Origin: Pseudofrankia asymbiotica | Lineage (GTDB): Bacteria > Actinomycetota > Actinomycetes > Frankiales > Frankiaceae | NCBI RefSeq assembly: GCF_001983105.1 | Contig: NZ_MOMC01000025.1 | Coordinates: 89,103 to 98,973, forward strand | DNA: 9,871 nt | Direction: 5' to 3' | Shown: positions 1 through 6,847 of the stretch, in pieces | Layout of the letters: each line of letters begins with the position of its first letter | Position numbering within the stretch: the first letter of the stretch is position 1 | Program-made: the position numbers and the translations under genes | The notes under the pieces: model-generated | What the model was told of the DNA's origin: nothing | Seen by the model: the letters and a program-made list of their open reading frames with translations, nothing else | Database searches by the model: none

Positions 1-8
1 CGGGCACA

Positions 9-220
9 AAGGCACACCTCGCGGAAACCCACCATGAGCAAGGCGAGGTGACACTGGTGACGTCTCAGCGGCAGATGACCGTGCTTGCCATGGAGGCGCA
101 CCTCACGGAAGCCCAGCCCACGAGCGAAGCGAGGTCGTTCTGGTGACGTTTCAGCGCACGGTGACCGTGCTGGGCGCGGAGGCGCGCCTCGCGGAGGCCC
201 GGCCCACAAGCGAAGCGACG
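9..220. repeat. Degenerate tandem repeat, ~86-bp unit, about 2.5 copies
   Basis: Three successive copies can be aligned by eye: about 9-92, 93-178 and a truncated third from 179 to about 220. Landmarks recur in order in each copy: a GGCGCACCTC-like start, a GCGGAA or GCGGAGG block, CCCAGCCCACGAGC, GCGAAGCGAG, and in the first two copies TGGTGACGT, TCAGCG and TGACCGTGCT. Copy 1 is the most diverged and about two bases shorter. The unit is not a multiple of three and shifts frame between copies, so it does not look like coding repeats. Copy 3 merges into the dispersed element that follows. No gene is visible in positions 1-351. Confidence 0.75.
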
Positions 221-340
221 TGGTCCGGGCCGCAGCGAGGTCGCCGGAGCGCCCGTGAGCGCAGGAGGACACGGCGCGGAGGTCCCTTGGGAGCGAAGCG
301 AGTAAGGGGCCGTAGCGCCGTGCCCGCACGGAGCGAACCA
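146..340 (+). repeat. Dispersed intergenic repeat, left copy
   Basis: This block of about 195 bp reappears in inverted orientation at about 8114-8310. By hand alignment the core 163-276 differs from its partner 8181-8294 at only about five of 114 positions. A variable centre (about 277-328) follows, and then both copies end in CGGAGCGAACCA. The core carries the perfect palindrome GAGGCGCGCCTC (179-190) overlapping a GCCTC/GAGGC hairpin. A second hairpin, GGTCCCTT (281-288) with AAGGGGCC (304-311), lies in the variable part. The element ends 11 bases before the first possible crtI start, so it may supply or insulate that gene's promoter. Several frames are open across it, but the left copy's frames differ in length and context from the right copy's, so I treat it as non-coding. 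It has no transposase and no clear target-site duplication. Confidence 0.8.
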
Positions 341-351
341 GAAATACAGCC

Positions 352-1938
352 GTGCGGACGGTGACTGGGCCGACGGACCATGTGGTGGTGGTCGGCGCGG
401 GCCTGGGCGGGCTGTCCGCGGCGCTGCGGCTGGCCGGGGCCGGCCGGCGGGTGACCGTGCTGGAGCGGGCGGACGTTCCCGGCGGGCGGGCCGGGGTGTG
501 GCGCGCCGGTGGCTACCAGTTCGACACCGGCCCGACGGTGCTGACGATGCCGGACCTGGTCGCCGACGCGTTCGCCGCCGTCGGCGAGGACCTCGCCGAC
601 TGGTTGACGCTGCGTCCCCTCGACCCGATGTACCGGGCGCGCTTCGCCGACGGGTCGACGCTCGACGTCCGGGCCGACCCGGAGGCGACGGCCGCCGGCA
701 TCGAGGCGCTGTGCGGCCCGGCGGAGGCCGCCGGCTACCGGCGTTTCGTCGAGCTGGTGAGCGCGATCTACCGGGCCGAGATGCGCGACTTCATCGACGC
801 CCAGCTCGACTCGCCGCTGGGGCTGCTGCGCCCGTCGCTCGCGCGCCTGGCGGCGCTCGGGGCCTTCCGCCGCCTCGACCGGCTGGTCGGCGCCCACCTG
901 CGTGACCCGCGGACCCGCCGGCTGTTCTCGTTCCAGGCGATGTACGCCGGCCTGGCGCCGAGCCAGGCGCTCGGGGTCTACGCGGTGATCTCCTACATGG
1001 ACTCGGTGGCGGGCGTGTTCCACGCCGAGGGTGGGATGCACGCGGTGCCGACGGCGATGGCGGCCGCGGCGGCGAAGCACGGCGTGACGCTGCGCTATGG
1101 CACCGAGGTCACCGAGGTGGAGGTCCGGGCCGGGCGGGCGGTGGCGGTGCGTACCGCCGACGGCGAGCGGATCGCGGCCGACGTGGTGGTTCTCAATCCC
1201 GACCTGCCGACCGCCTACCGGGAGCTGCTGCCGCCGGCCGTGGCGCCGGCGCGGCTGGCCCGGCTGCGCTACTCGCCGTCATGCTTCCTGCTGCTCGCGG
1301 GGGCGAGCGCCGCCGCCCATCCCGACGCCGGCCGCCCGCAGGCCGCCGCCCAGCACACGATCCACTTCGGGCATGCCTGGCGGCGGACGTTCACCGAGAT
1401 CATCGGGCGGGGCGACCTGATGACCGACCCGTCGTTCCTGGTGAGCGTCCCGTCGGTGACCCAGCCCGCGCTCGCGCCGGCGGGCGGGCACGCGTTCCAC
1501 GTGCTGTTCCCGACGCCGAACACGGTGACCGGGGCGGGGCTGGACTGGTCGGTGATTGGCCCGCGTTACCGCGAAGAGGTGGTCGCGGCCCTGGAGAGCC
1601 AGGGATACCGGGGTTTTGGCGATTCGGTGGAGGTGGAGTCGATCACCACGCCGGCGGACTGGCAGGCGCGCGGGATGACGGCCGGCGCGCCGTTCGCGGC
1701 GGCGCACACCTTCCGGCAGACCGGCCCGTTCCGGCCTGGAAACCTGGCTCCCGGCCTGGAGAACGTCGTGTTCACCGGCAGCGGCACCCGTCCGGGCGTC
1801 GGCGTGCCGATGGTGTTGATCTCCGGGCGGCTGGCGGCGGAACGTGTCGTCGGGAGCCGCGGCGCCCGGCTACTCCCGGCCAGTACGCGCGCGCCCCTAA
1901 CCGCCTTAAGAAACCGTAACCGCCTTAAGAAACCGTAA
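352..1938 (+). CDS. crtI: Phytoene desaturase (CrtI-type, FAD-dependent)
   Basis: This is a carotenoid-pathway oxidoreductase that introduces double bases' worth of unsaturation (successive desaturations) into phytoene, giving lycopene-type products; the enzyme is usually membrane-associated. The 528-residue product is close to the usual CrtI length of about 500. The N-terminal FAD dinucleotide fold has GAGLGG at residues 15-20 and VLERADVPGGRAG after it, then DTGPTVLTMPDL, a hallmark of CrtI-type desaturases. The C-terminal FAD motif (FTGSGTRPGVGVPMVLISGR) starts near residue 474. An in-frame stop at 313 limits the start to GTG 352 or GTG 361. Neither has a convincing ribosome-binding site; 361 would still keep the whole FAD motif. 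The last 30 or so residues are not family-like and include a sequence made by a 19-bp duplication. The number of desaturation steps cannot be read from the sequence. Its partner crtB lies 3.7 kb downstream, beyond the MoxR operon. Confidence 0.93.
   Translation: MRTVTGPTDHVVVVGAGLGGLSAALRLAGAGRRVTVLERADVPGGRAGVWRAGGYQFDTGPTVLTMPDLVADAFAAVGEDLADWLTLRPLDPMYRARFADGSTLDVRADPEATAAGIEALCGPAEAAGYRRFVELVSAIYRAEMRDFIDAQLDSPLGLLRPSLARLAALGAFRRLDRLVGAHLRDPRTRRLFSFQAMYAGLAPSQALGVYAVISYMDSVAGVFHAEGGMHAVPTAMAAAAAKHGVTLRYGTEVTEVEVRAGRAVAVRTADGERIAADVVVLNPDLPTAYRELLPPAVAPARLARLRYSPSCFLLLAGASAAAHPDAGRPQAAAQHTIHFGHAWRRTFTEIIGRGDLMTDPSFLVSVPSVTQPALAPAGGHAFHVLFPTPNTVTGAGLDWSVIGPRYREEVVAALESQGYRGFGDSVEVESITTPADWQARGMTAGAPFAAAHTFRQTGPFRPGNLAPGLENVVFTGSGTRPGVGVPMVLISGRLAAERVVGSRGARLLPASTRAPLTALRNRNRLKKP
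1898..1935 (+). repeat. 19-bp perfect direct duplication at the crtI stop
   Basis: The unit TAACCGCCTTAAGAAACCG occurs twice back to back (1898-1916 and 1917-1935), followed by the first bases of a third (TAAAC). Because 19 is one more than a multiple of three, the TAA that begins each unit comes into the crtI frame only at the third position (1936-1938), where it is the stop codon. The unit is AT-rich compared with the surroundings and adds a rare TTA and an AGA codon to the end of crtI. Confidence 0.9.
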
Positions 1939-2010
1939 ACAAACGGGACGAGCCCCGCCGAGCCTTGGCTTTCCCTGCCGGTTTCCCGGGGCGGCTGGGA
2001 GAATGGACCC

Positions 2011-3114
2011 ATGGAAGATCGGGAGGAGGCGCTGGCCGCACCGGACACGACCAGCGACGCGGCGCTGCTGGAACGCGCGCTGTTCGAGGTGAAGAAGGTC
2101 ATCGTCGGCCAGGACCACATGGTCGAACGGATGCTGGTCGCGCTCCTGGCGCGTGGGCACTGCCTGCTGGAGGGTGTGCCGGGCGTGGCGAAGACGCTGG
2201 CCGTGCAGACGCTGGCCGACGTCGTGGGCGGCAGCTTCGTGCGCATCCAGTTCACCAACGACCTGGTCCCGTCCGACATCGTCGGAACGCGGGTCTACCG
2301 GGCCAGCCGCGAGACGTTCGACATCGAGCTTGGCCCGATCTTCGCCAACTTCGTGCTCGCCGACGAGATCAACCGGGCACCGGCGAAGGTGCAGTCGGCG
2401 CTGCTGGAGGTCATGTCGGAGAAGCAGGTCTCGCTCGGCGGCGTCACCCACCGGCTGCCGGTCCCGTTCCTGGTGCTGGCCACCCAGAACCCGATCGAGT
2501 CCGAGGGCGTCTACCCGCTGCCCGAGGCGCAGCGCGACCGGTTCCTGATGAAGGTCAACGTTCCGTACCCCACGGCGGGCGAGGAGCTGGAGATCGTCCG
2601 GCGGATGGGGGTGCGCCCCCCGAAGGCCGACCGGGTGCTCGACCCGACGACCCTGGTGCGCCTGCAGGAGCGGGCCGACGAGGTCTTCGTCCATCACGCG
2701 ATCATGGACTACGCCGTCCGGCTGGTGCTGGCGAGCCGCGCGCCGGAGGCGCACGGCCTGCCCGACCTGGCGGGTGTGCTGACCTACGGCGCGTCGCCGC
2801 GCGCCTCGCTGGGACTGATCGCGGCCGCGCGGGCGCTCGCGCTGCTGCGCGGGCGGGACTACACCGTGCCGGACGACGTGCGCGCGGTCACGCTTGACGT
2901 CCTGCCGCACCGGTTCGTGCTCTCCTACGACGCGCTCGCCGACGGTCTGAGCTCCGACGACATCGCGGCCCGCATCGTCGCCGGCATACCGGCTCCGCAG
3001 GTCGCCCCCCGCCAGCAGGCGGGGGCGCGCGTCCCGGTCGGTGCCTATGGCCGCTGGTCCCCGAACGTCACCTCCGGCTTTCCCGAGTACCAGGACGAGG
3101 ACCGGCCGGCATGA
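2011..3114 (+). CDS. moxR: MoxR-family AAA+ ATPase
   Basis: A cytoplasmic AAA+ ATPase of the MoxR group, whose members are thought to act as chaperones for partner proteins with von Willebrand A domains. The 367-residue product has Walker A GVPGVAKT at 55-62, Walker B FVLADE at 114-119 followed by INRAPAKVQSALLEVMSE, sensor 1 ATQN at 157-160, and a sensor 2 arginine in SPRASL at 264. Length and motif order are typical; the last 30 residues are a proline- and arginine-rich tail. The ATG is preceded by GGGAGA (1997-2002) at 8-base spacing, which supports the start. It begins 72 bases after the crtI stop, with no strong terminator between, so partial read-through from crtI is possible. The stop overlaps the next start as ATGA. 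The gene order matches the Rv1479-Rv1480-Rv1481 module of M. tuberculosis. The client is unknown. Confidence 0.92.
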   Translation: MEDREEALAAPDTTSDAALLERALFEVKKVIVGQDHMVERMLVALLARGHCLLEGVPGVAKTLAVQTLADVVGGSFVRIQFTNDLVPSDIVGTRVYRASRETFDIELGPIFANFVLADEINRAPAKVQSALLEVMSEKQVSLGGVTHRLPVPFLVLATQNPIESEGVYPLPEAQRDRFLMKVNVPYPTAGEELEIVRRMGVRPPKADRVLDPTTLVRLQERADEVFVHHAIMDYAVRLVLASRAPEAHGLPDLAGVLTYGASPRASLGLIAAARALALLRGRDYTVPDDVRAVTLDVLPHRFVLSYDALADGLSSDDIAARIVAGIPAPQVAPRQQAGARVPVGAYGRWSPNVTSGFPEYQDEDRPA

Positions 3115-4517
3115 CCGACCCCCGGCCCGGCGTGGGCTGGCTTGCCCGGCTCACCGCGGGGTCCTCCGGTGGGTCACCTCCGGGGGGTGGCTCTCCGCCC
3201 ACCCCGGGCATCGGCCGGCCGTGGGCCGGGACCGCGCCGGGCCCCGACCCGGCGTCCGGCACGCCCACCCGCGCGCCAGCCGGGACCACCGGTCCCGAGG
3301 GCACCGGCGGCACCGCCGCGGCGGGCGGGCGGGCACACGTGCGGGTCACCGACCCGGTGGTGGAGCGGACGCTGCGCCACCTGGAGCTGACCGTGCTGCG
3401 CCGGCTCGACGGGCTGCTGCTCGGCGACTACCTCGGGATCCTGCCCGGGCAGGGCAGCGAGAAGGCCGAGAGCCGCGAGTACCAGTTCGGCGACGACGTC
3501 CGCAGGATGGACTGGGCCGTCACCGCCCGCACGACCGTCCCGCACGTGCACGACCTGATCGCCGACCGCGAGCTGGAGACCTGGGCGCTGGTCGACCTGA
3601 CCGCGAGCCAGAGCTTCGGCAGCGCCCGCTGCGAGAAGCGCGAGCTCGCGATCGCCGCCACCGCCGCCGTCGGCTTCCTGACCGCGCGGACCGGCAACCG
3701 GATGGGGGCGATCGCGCTCACCGACGCCGGTACCCGGCTGATCCCGGCGAGGCCCGGCCGCGCCGGCCTGCGAGCGCTGCTGCGCACCCTGCTGACCATC
3801 GAGCCCTCCGCCATACCACCGGGACGGGGAACGCTCGGGCGCCGCGCGCCCGACGCCGCGCCGGCCACCCGTCCGGCCCGGGCGTCCCGGTTCGCCGGCC
3901 AGCCGGCGGGCCCCGCCCACCAGCAGGCATCCCCCGCGCGCCGTGCGGCGGCGCCGGGGAGCCGCCGCACGGGCACCAACCTCGCGGAGGCGATCGAGGC
4001 GCTGCGGCGGCCGGTGCGCCGGCGCGGGCTGGTGGTCGTGGTGTCCGACTTCCTGTCCGTCGACCTCAGCTGGGCGCGACCGCTGCGGGCGCTCGCCGGC
4101 CGGCACGACATGCTCGCCGTCGAGGTCGTCGACCCGCTGGAGCTGGCGCTGCCCAACGTCGGTCCGCTCGCCGTCGTCGACCCGGAGACGGGCGAGCTGT
4201 TCGACCTGCCCACCCACTCGCGCCGCTTCCGCGAGCGCTACGAGGCGGCCGCGGCCAGCCACCGCGACGACGTGGCCGCGGCGCTGCGCGGCGCCGGCGC
4301 GGCGCACCTGCGGCTGCGCACCGACACGGACTGGCTGATCGAGATCGCCCGGTACGCGGCGGCGAACCGTCGAGGACAGGCCGCGCTGCGCGGAGCTGGC
4401 GGCGGTGCCAGGGGCGGAGGCGGGACGGCGAGGACACGCGCCGTCAAGGAGGCGGCCAACCAGCGCCGCCCGGCGGCCACGGTCCGCCCGATCCGAACAG
4501 GCGATACGACGACATGA
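3111..4517 (+). CDS. DUF58 domain protein with low-complexity insertions
   Basis: The middle gene of the MoxR-DUF58-VWA operon. The DUF58 signature is clear: REYQFGDDVRRMDW at residues 122-135. A vWA-like fold is suggested by VDLTASQSFG (D162, T164, S166), GTNLAEAIEAL from residue 288 and VVVVSDF ending at 314. No transmembrane segment is evident, so the protein is probably cytoplasmic. At 468 residues it is longer than usual for the family because of three low-complexity stretches: an N-terminal Pro/Gly/Thr-rich leader of about 75 residues, a Pro/Ala/Arg-rich insertion at about 231-286 inside the vWA-like core, and a Gly/Arg-rich C-terminal tail. The start overlaps the moxR stop (ATGA) and has GAGGA at 3097-3101, nine bases upstream. 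Its stop likewise overlaps the next start, so translational coupling is likely. The biochemical role is not established; it is presumably a partner of the ATPase. Confidence 0.88.
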   Translation: MTDPRPGVGWLARLTAGSSGGSPPGGGSPPTPGIGRPWAGTAPGPDPASGTPTRAPAGTTGPEGTGGTAAAGGRAHVRVTDPVVERTLRHLELTVLRRLDGLLLGDYLGILPGQGSEKAESREYQFGDDVRRMDWAVTARTTVPHVHDLIADRELETWALVDLTASQSFGSARCEKRELAIAATAAVGFLTARTGNRMGAIALTDAGTRLIPARPGRAGLRALLRTLLTIEPSAIPPGRGTLGRRAPDAAPATRPARASRFAGQPAGPAHQQASPARRAAAPGSRRTGTNLAEAIEALRRPVRRRGLVVVVSDFLSVDLSWARPLRALAGRHDMLAVEVVDPLELALPNVGPLAVVDPETGELFDLPTHSRRFRERYEAAAASHRDDVAAALRGAGAAHLRLRTDTDWLIEIARYAAANRRGQAALRGAGGGARGGGGTARTRAVKEAANQRRPAATVRPIRTGDTTT

Positions 4518-5473
4518 GCTTCCTGTCCGCCCCGTGGCTGTGGCTGCTGTTCGCCGTCGCGGCACTGCTCGCGTGGCACATAGTCGTCTCGGTCCGACGC
4601 CGCGGCTACGCGGCCCGGCTCGCGTCCGCCTCCACGCTCGCCTCGGTGCTGCCGATGCGGCCACAGTGGTGGCGCCGGCACGTGCCGGCCGCGCTCATGC
4701 TGCTCGCGCTCACCGGGATGGTCTTCGCGCTCGCCCGACCGGCCAGGACGCAGCGGGTGCCACGGGAGCGGGCCACGATCATGCTCGCGATCGACGTGTC
4801 GAACTCGATGGCGGCCACCGACATCAGCCCGAACCGGCTGGCCGCGGCCAAGCAGGGCGCCGCGGCGTTCGTCGACCAGCTGCCGCCGCGGATCAACCTG
4901 GGGCTCGTCTCGTTCTCCGGCAGCGCCGCGGTGCTGGTGCCGCCGACCACCGACCGGGAGGCGGTCCGGGCGGCGATCAACGGCCTGCAGCTCGGCCCGG
5001 CGACCGCGATCGGCGAGGGCATCTACGCGTCGCTGCAGGCGATCAGCAGCGCGGGCGAGCGCCTGTCCGACGCCAGCCAGTCCCCGCCGCCAGCGGCGAT
5101 CGTGCTGCTCTCCGACGGGGAGACGACCAGGGGCCGGCCCAATACCCAGGCCGGCACGGCGGCCAAGGACGCGCACGTCCCCGTCGACACCATCGCCTAC
5201 GGCACCGCCGGCGGCACGCTCGACGTCGGCGGGCAGCTGATCCCGGTGCCGGTGAACGAGCCGGCGCTGCGCCAGATCGCCGAGTTCACCGGCGGCTCAC
5301 ACCATCGGGCGACCTCGGGCGACGAGCTCACCTCGGTGTACAAGGGCCTGGGCAGCTCGATCGGCTACCGCAAGGAGTTCCGCGAGATCACCCCGGCCTT
5401 CGTCGGCGCCAGCCTCGCGCTCGGGCTGGCCGCCGGTGCCCTCGGCCTCGCCTTCGGCCGCCGACTCCCCTGA
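4514..5473 (+). CDS. Membrane-anchored von Willebrand factor A domain protein
   Basis: The last gene of the operon encodes 319 residues. Two N-terminal hydrophobic segments (about 6-26 and 57-75, the second preceded by RRH) and a third near the C terminus (about 293-314) put it in the membrane. The vWA domain between them has an intact metal-ion-dependent adhesion site: DVSNS at 94-98, a threonine at 164 in GPATAIGEG, and SDGE with D201. The arrangement and length resemble BatA-like proteins and Rv1481 of M. tuberculosis. An open frame extends far upstream, but the ATG at 4514 is preferred: it begins the hydrophobic N-terminus, overlaps the DUF58 stop as ATGA, and the upstream part is an arginine/proline-rich shadow of DUF58. 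The context suggests it is the membrane partner on which the MoxR ATPase acts; that is inference from the module. Confidence 0.9.
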   Translation: MSFLSAPWLWLLFAVAALLAWHIVVSVRRRGYAARLASASTLASVLPMRPQWWRRHVPAALMLLALTGMVFALARPARTQRVPRERATIMLAIDVSNSMAATDISPNRLAAAKQGAAAFVDQLPPRINLGLVSFSGSAAVLVPPTTDREAVRAAINGLQLGPATAIGEGIYASLQAISSAGERLSDASQSPPPAAIVLLSDGETTRGRPNTQAGTAAKDAHVPVDTIAYGTAGGTLDVGGQLIPVPVNEPALRQIAEFTGGSHHRATSGDELTSVYKGLGSSIGYRKEFREITPAFVGASLALGLAAGALGLAFGRRLP

Positions 5474-5503
5474 ACGCCCACCCCCGCCGGGTCGGCCGCC
5501 CTG

Positions 5504-5555
5504 TCGGTCCGGCTGCCCTTTCGGTCCGGCTGCACGGAATCACGCCCGGCCGGGC
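5504..5555. repeat. Short direct repeat and palindrome upstream of crtB
   Basis: TCGGTCCGGCTGC occurs twice with a period of 17 bases (5504-5516 and 5521-5533). It is followed by the perfect 12-bp palindrome GCCCGGCCGGGC (5544-5555), which ends one base before the proposed -35 box. This position suits an operator or a short terminator for the preceding operon. No T-tract follows. Either role is inference. Confidence 0.45.
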
Positions 5556-5556
5556 A

Positions 5557-5586
5557 TTGGCGAATCGGCGGGGGAGGCCGTAGCGT
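5557..5586 (+). promoter_or_regulatory. Candidate crtB promoter, possibly giving a leaderless mRNA
   Basis: TTGGCG (5557-5562), an 18-base spacer and TAGCGT (5581-5586, matching TANNNT) form a plausible vegetative promoter. The -10 box ends seven bases before the GTG at 5594, which puts the expected transcription start at or next to the start codon. This would explain why the gene lacks a well-spaced ribosome-binding site: the only purine-rich run, GGGGGAGG, is about 16 bases upstream. The same TAGCGT hexamer occurs at 6711 ahead of serS. Confidence 0.5.
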
Positions 5587-5593
5587 CGGGGCC

Positions 5594-6670
5594 GTGAGCG
5601 TCGCCCAGGACGCCGAGCTGGCCGCGATCGCGGCGGAGCCGGTGCTGCGCCGCTCGTATGCCGCCGCCCGCCGCCTCAACGCCGAGCACGGCCGCACCTA
5701 CTACCTGGCGACTCTCCTTCTGCCGGCGTGGAAGCGGCCGTATGTGCACGCCCTCTACGGGTTCGCCCGGTACGCCGACGACATCGTCGACAGCCTGGAC
5801 TCCCAGTTGCCCGCCGCCGATCGGGCCGCGTGGCTCGCCGACTGGGGCGGCCGCCTGGTCGACACCCTGCGCCGCGGCGCGGACGCCGTCGCGAGCCATG
5901 TGGCCGAGGGCGCCGCGGCCGTCGACTATCCGGATGCCAGCTACCCATATGCCGGCTCCCCGGGCACGGGCCACAGAGGTGGTCGCGGTCGATCGCCGCG
6001 TCGGGAGGACGTGTCGGTGCTACCGGCCGTCATCCACACGATCCGCCGCTGGGATCTGCCCATCGGCTACTTCGACTCGTTCCTCGCGTCGATGGCGATG
6101 GACCTCACCGTCACCGGTTATGACACGTTCGACGAGCTGATGACCTACGTCTACGGCTCGGGCACCGTCATCGGCCTGCAGATGCTGCCGGTCCTGGGGC
6201 CCTCCTCCCCCGCCGCGGCCCCGTACGCCGGCGACCTCGGCACCGCCTTCCAGCTGATCAATTTCCTGCGGGACGTCGGCGAGGACCTGCGCCGCGGCCG
6301 GGTCTACCTGCCGCGCGAGTCGATGGAGCTGTTCGGCGTCAGCCGGGACAGGCTCGCGACCGGGGTGGTCGACGGTGCCGTGCGCCGGCTGCTGCGGCAC
6401 GAGATCGGCCGGGCCCGCGAGCTGCTGCGCGGCGCCACCCCCGGCATCCGGCTGCTGCACCCCACCTCGCGGGACTGCGTGTGGACGGCGGCCCGGCTCT
6501 ACGGCGGCATCCTCGACGAGATCGAGAAGGCCGACTACCAGGTGCTTTCCCGCCGGGTCGCGGTCGGCACCCCGCGCCGGCTCTCCGTCGCCGGCGGCGC
6601 CCTGCTGCGCAGCCAGGGACGACGCCTCGTGCCGCGTCAGCGCCCATCGTCACCGCGGAAGGGCACCTGA
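5594..6670 (+). CDS. crtB: Phytoene synthase
   Basis: A squalene/phytoene-synthase family enzyme that condenses two geranylgeranyl diphosphates into phytoene, the substrate of CrtI. The 358-residue product has both Asp-rich metal/diphosphate-binding motifs: YADDIVD (D62, D63, D66) and NFLRDVGEDLRRGRVYLP (D227, D231), as well as the helix AFQLINF. Length is slightly above the usual 300-340 because of a low-complexity Gly/Arg/Ser-rich insertion at about 107-140 and a polar C-terminal tail. The chosen GTG lies seven bases after a TANNNT box (leaderless reading). A HpnC/HpnD-like role in squalene synthesis is an alternative, but pairing with a CrtI-type desaturase in the same window favours carotenoids. 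The gene probably has its own promoter, about 120 bases after the vWA gene. Confidence 0.9.
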   Translation: MSVAQDAELAAIAAEPVLRRSYAAARRLNAEHGRTYYLATLLLPAWKRPYVHALYGFARYADDIVDSLDSQLPAADRAAWLADWGGRLVDTLRRGADAVASHVAEGAAAVDYPDASYPYAGSPGTGHRGGRGRSPRREDVSVLPAVIHTIRRWDLPIGYFDSFLASMAMDLTVTGYDTFDELMTYVYGSGTVIGLQMLPVLGPSSPAAAPYAGDLGTAFQLINFLRDVGEDLRRGRVYLPRESMELFGVSRDRLATGVVDGAVRRLLRHEIGRARELLRGATPGIRLLHPTSRDCVWTAARLYGGILDEIEKADYQVLSRRVAVGTPRRLSVAGGALLRSQGRRLVPRQRPSSPRKGT

Positions 6671-6708
6671 TAACCACTCGACGGCACCGATGGTCTCTGC
6701 GCCGCGCT

Positions 6709-6789
6709 GATAGCGTGGCCGATGCCTAGCCGTGTCGTCTAGGTATACCTAGCTGTGTCATCTAGGTACCAGTCGGCCACGCCGCTATC
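6709..6789. promoter_or_regulatory. Nested palindrome and repeat cluster upstream of serS
   Basis: An outer inverted repeat (6709-6722 with 6773-6789) pairs 14 bases, interrupted by one 3-base bulge (6780-6782). Inside it, a 21-bp unit occurs twice with a period of 23 (6725-6745 and 6748-6768), with two differences. Each unit is itself bounded by CCTAG and CTAGG, and the junction of the two makes the perfect palindrome CTAGGTATACCTAG (6739-6752). A TAGCGT box (6711-6716), matching TANNNT, lies in the left outer arm. The remaining parts of the 177-base gap between crtB and serS (6671-6708 and 6790-6847) show nothing I can name. Function is inferred: operator pair, structured 5' leader or small palindromic element. 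Confidence 0.7.
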
Positions 6790-6847
6790 GACCGCTCGCT
6801 GCCGAGAGCGCGCCGGCCCCGAACTCATTCAGGAACGACGGGACCTC

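Noticed and set aside
9..340. CRISPR array
   Set aside because: The units are about 86 bp and contiguous, with no unique spacers between short identical repeats, and no cas gene is present.
143..364. Open frame across the left dispersed repeat giving an Arg-rich 73-residue peptide
   Set aside because: The related frame in the right copy has the same peptide core, but it is set in a much longer antisense frame with different ends. The similarity is explained by DNA repeat identity, and there is no ribosome-binding site or known domain.
3041..4513. Upstream extension of the vWA gene frame through DUF58
   Set aside because: The translation is Arg/Pro-rich and matches no fold. The ATG at 4514 begins the hydrophobic N-terminus and has an ATGA overlap.
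6722..6742. Six-codon leader peptide (MPSRVV) upstream of serS, and a T-box type control
   Set aside because: The tiny frame has no ribosome-binding site and only one Ser codon. I found no T-box core features and no specifier arrangement.
6755..6847. Earlier GTG start for serS
   Set aside because: It would add 31 residues unlike any SerRS N-terminus and would start inside the palindrome cluster. ATG 6848 gives the family-typical beginning.
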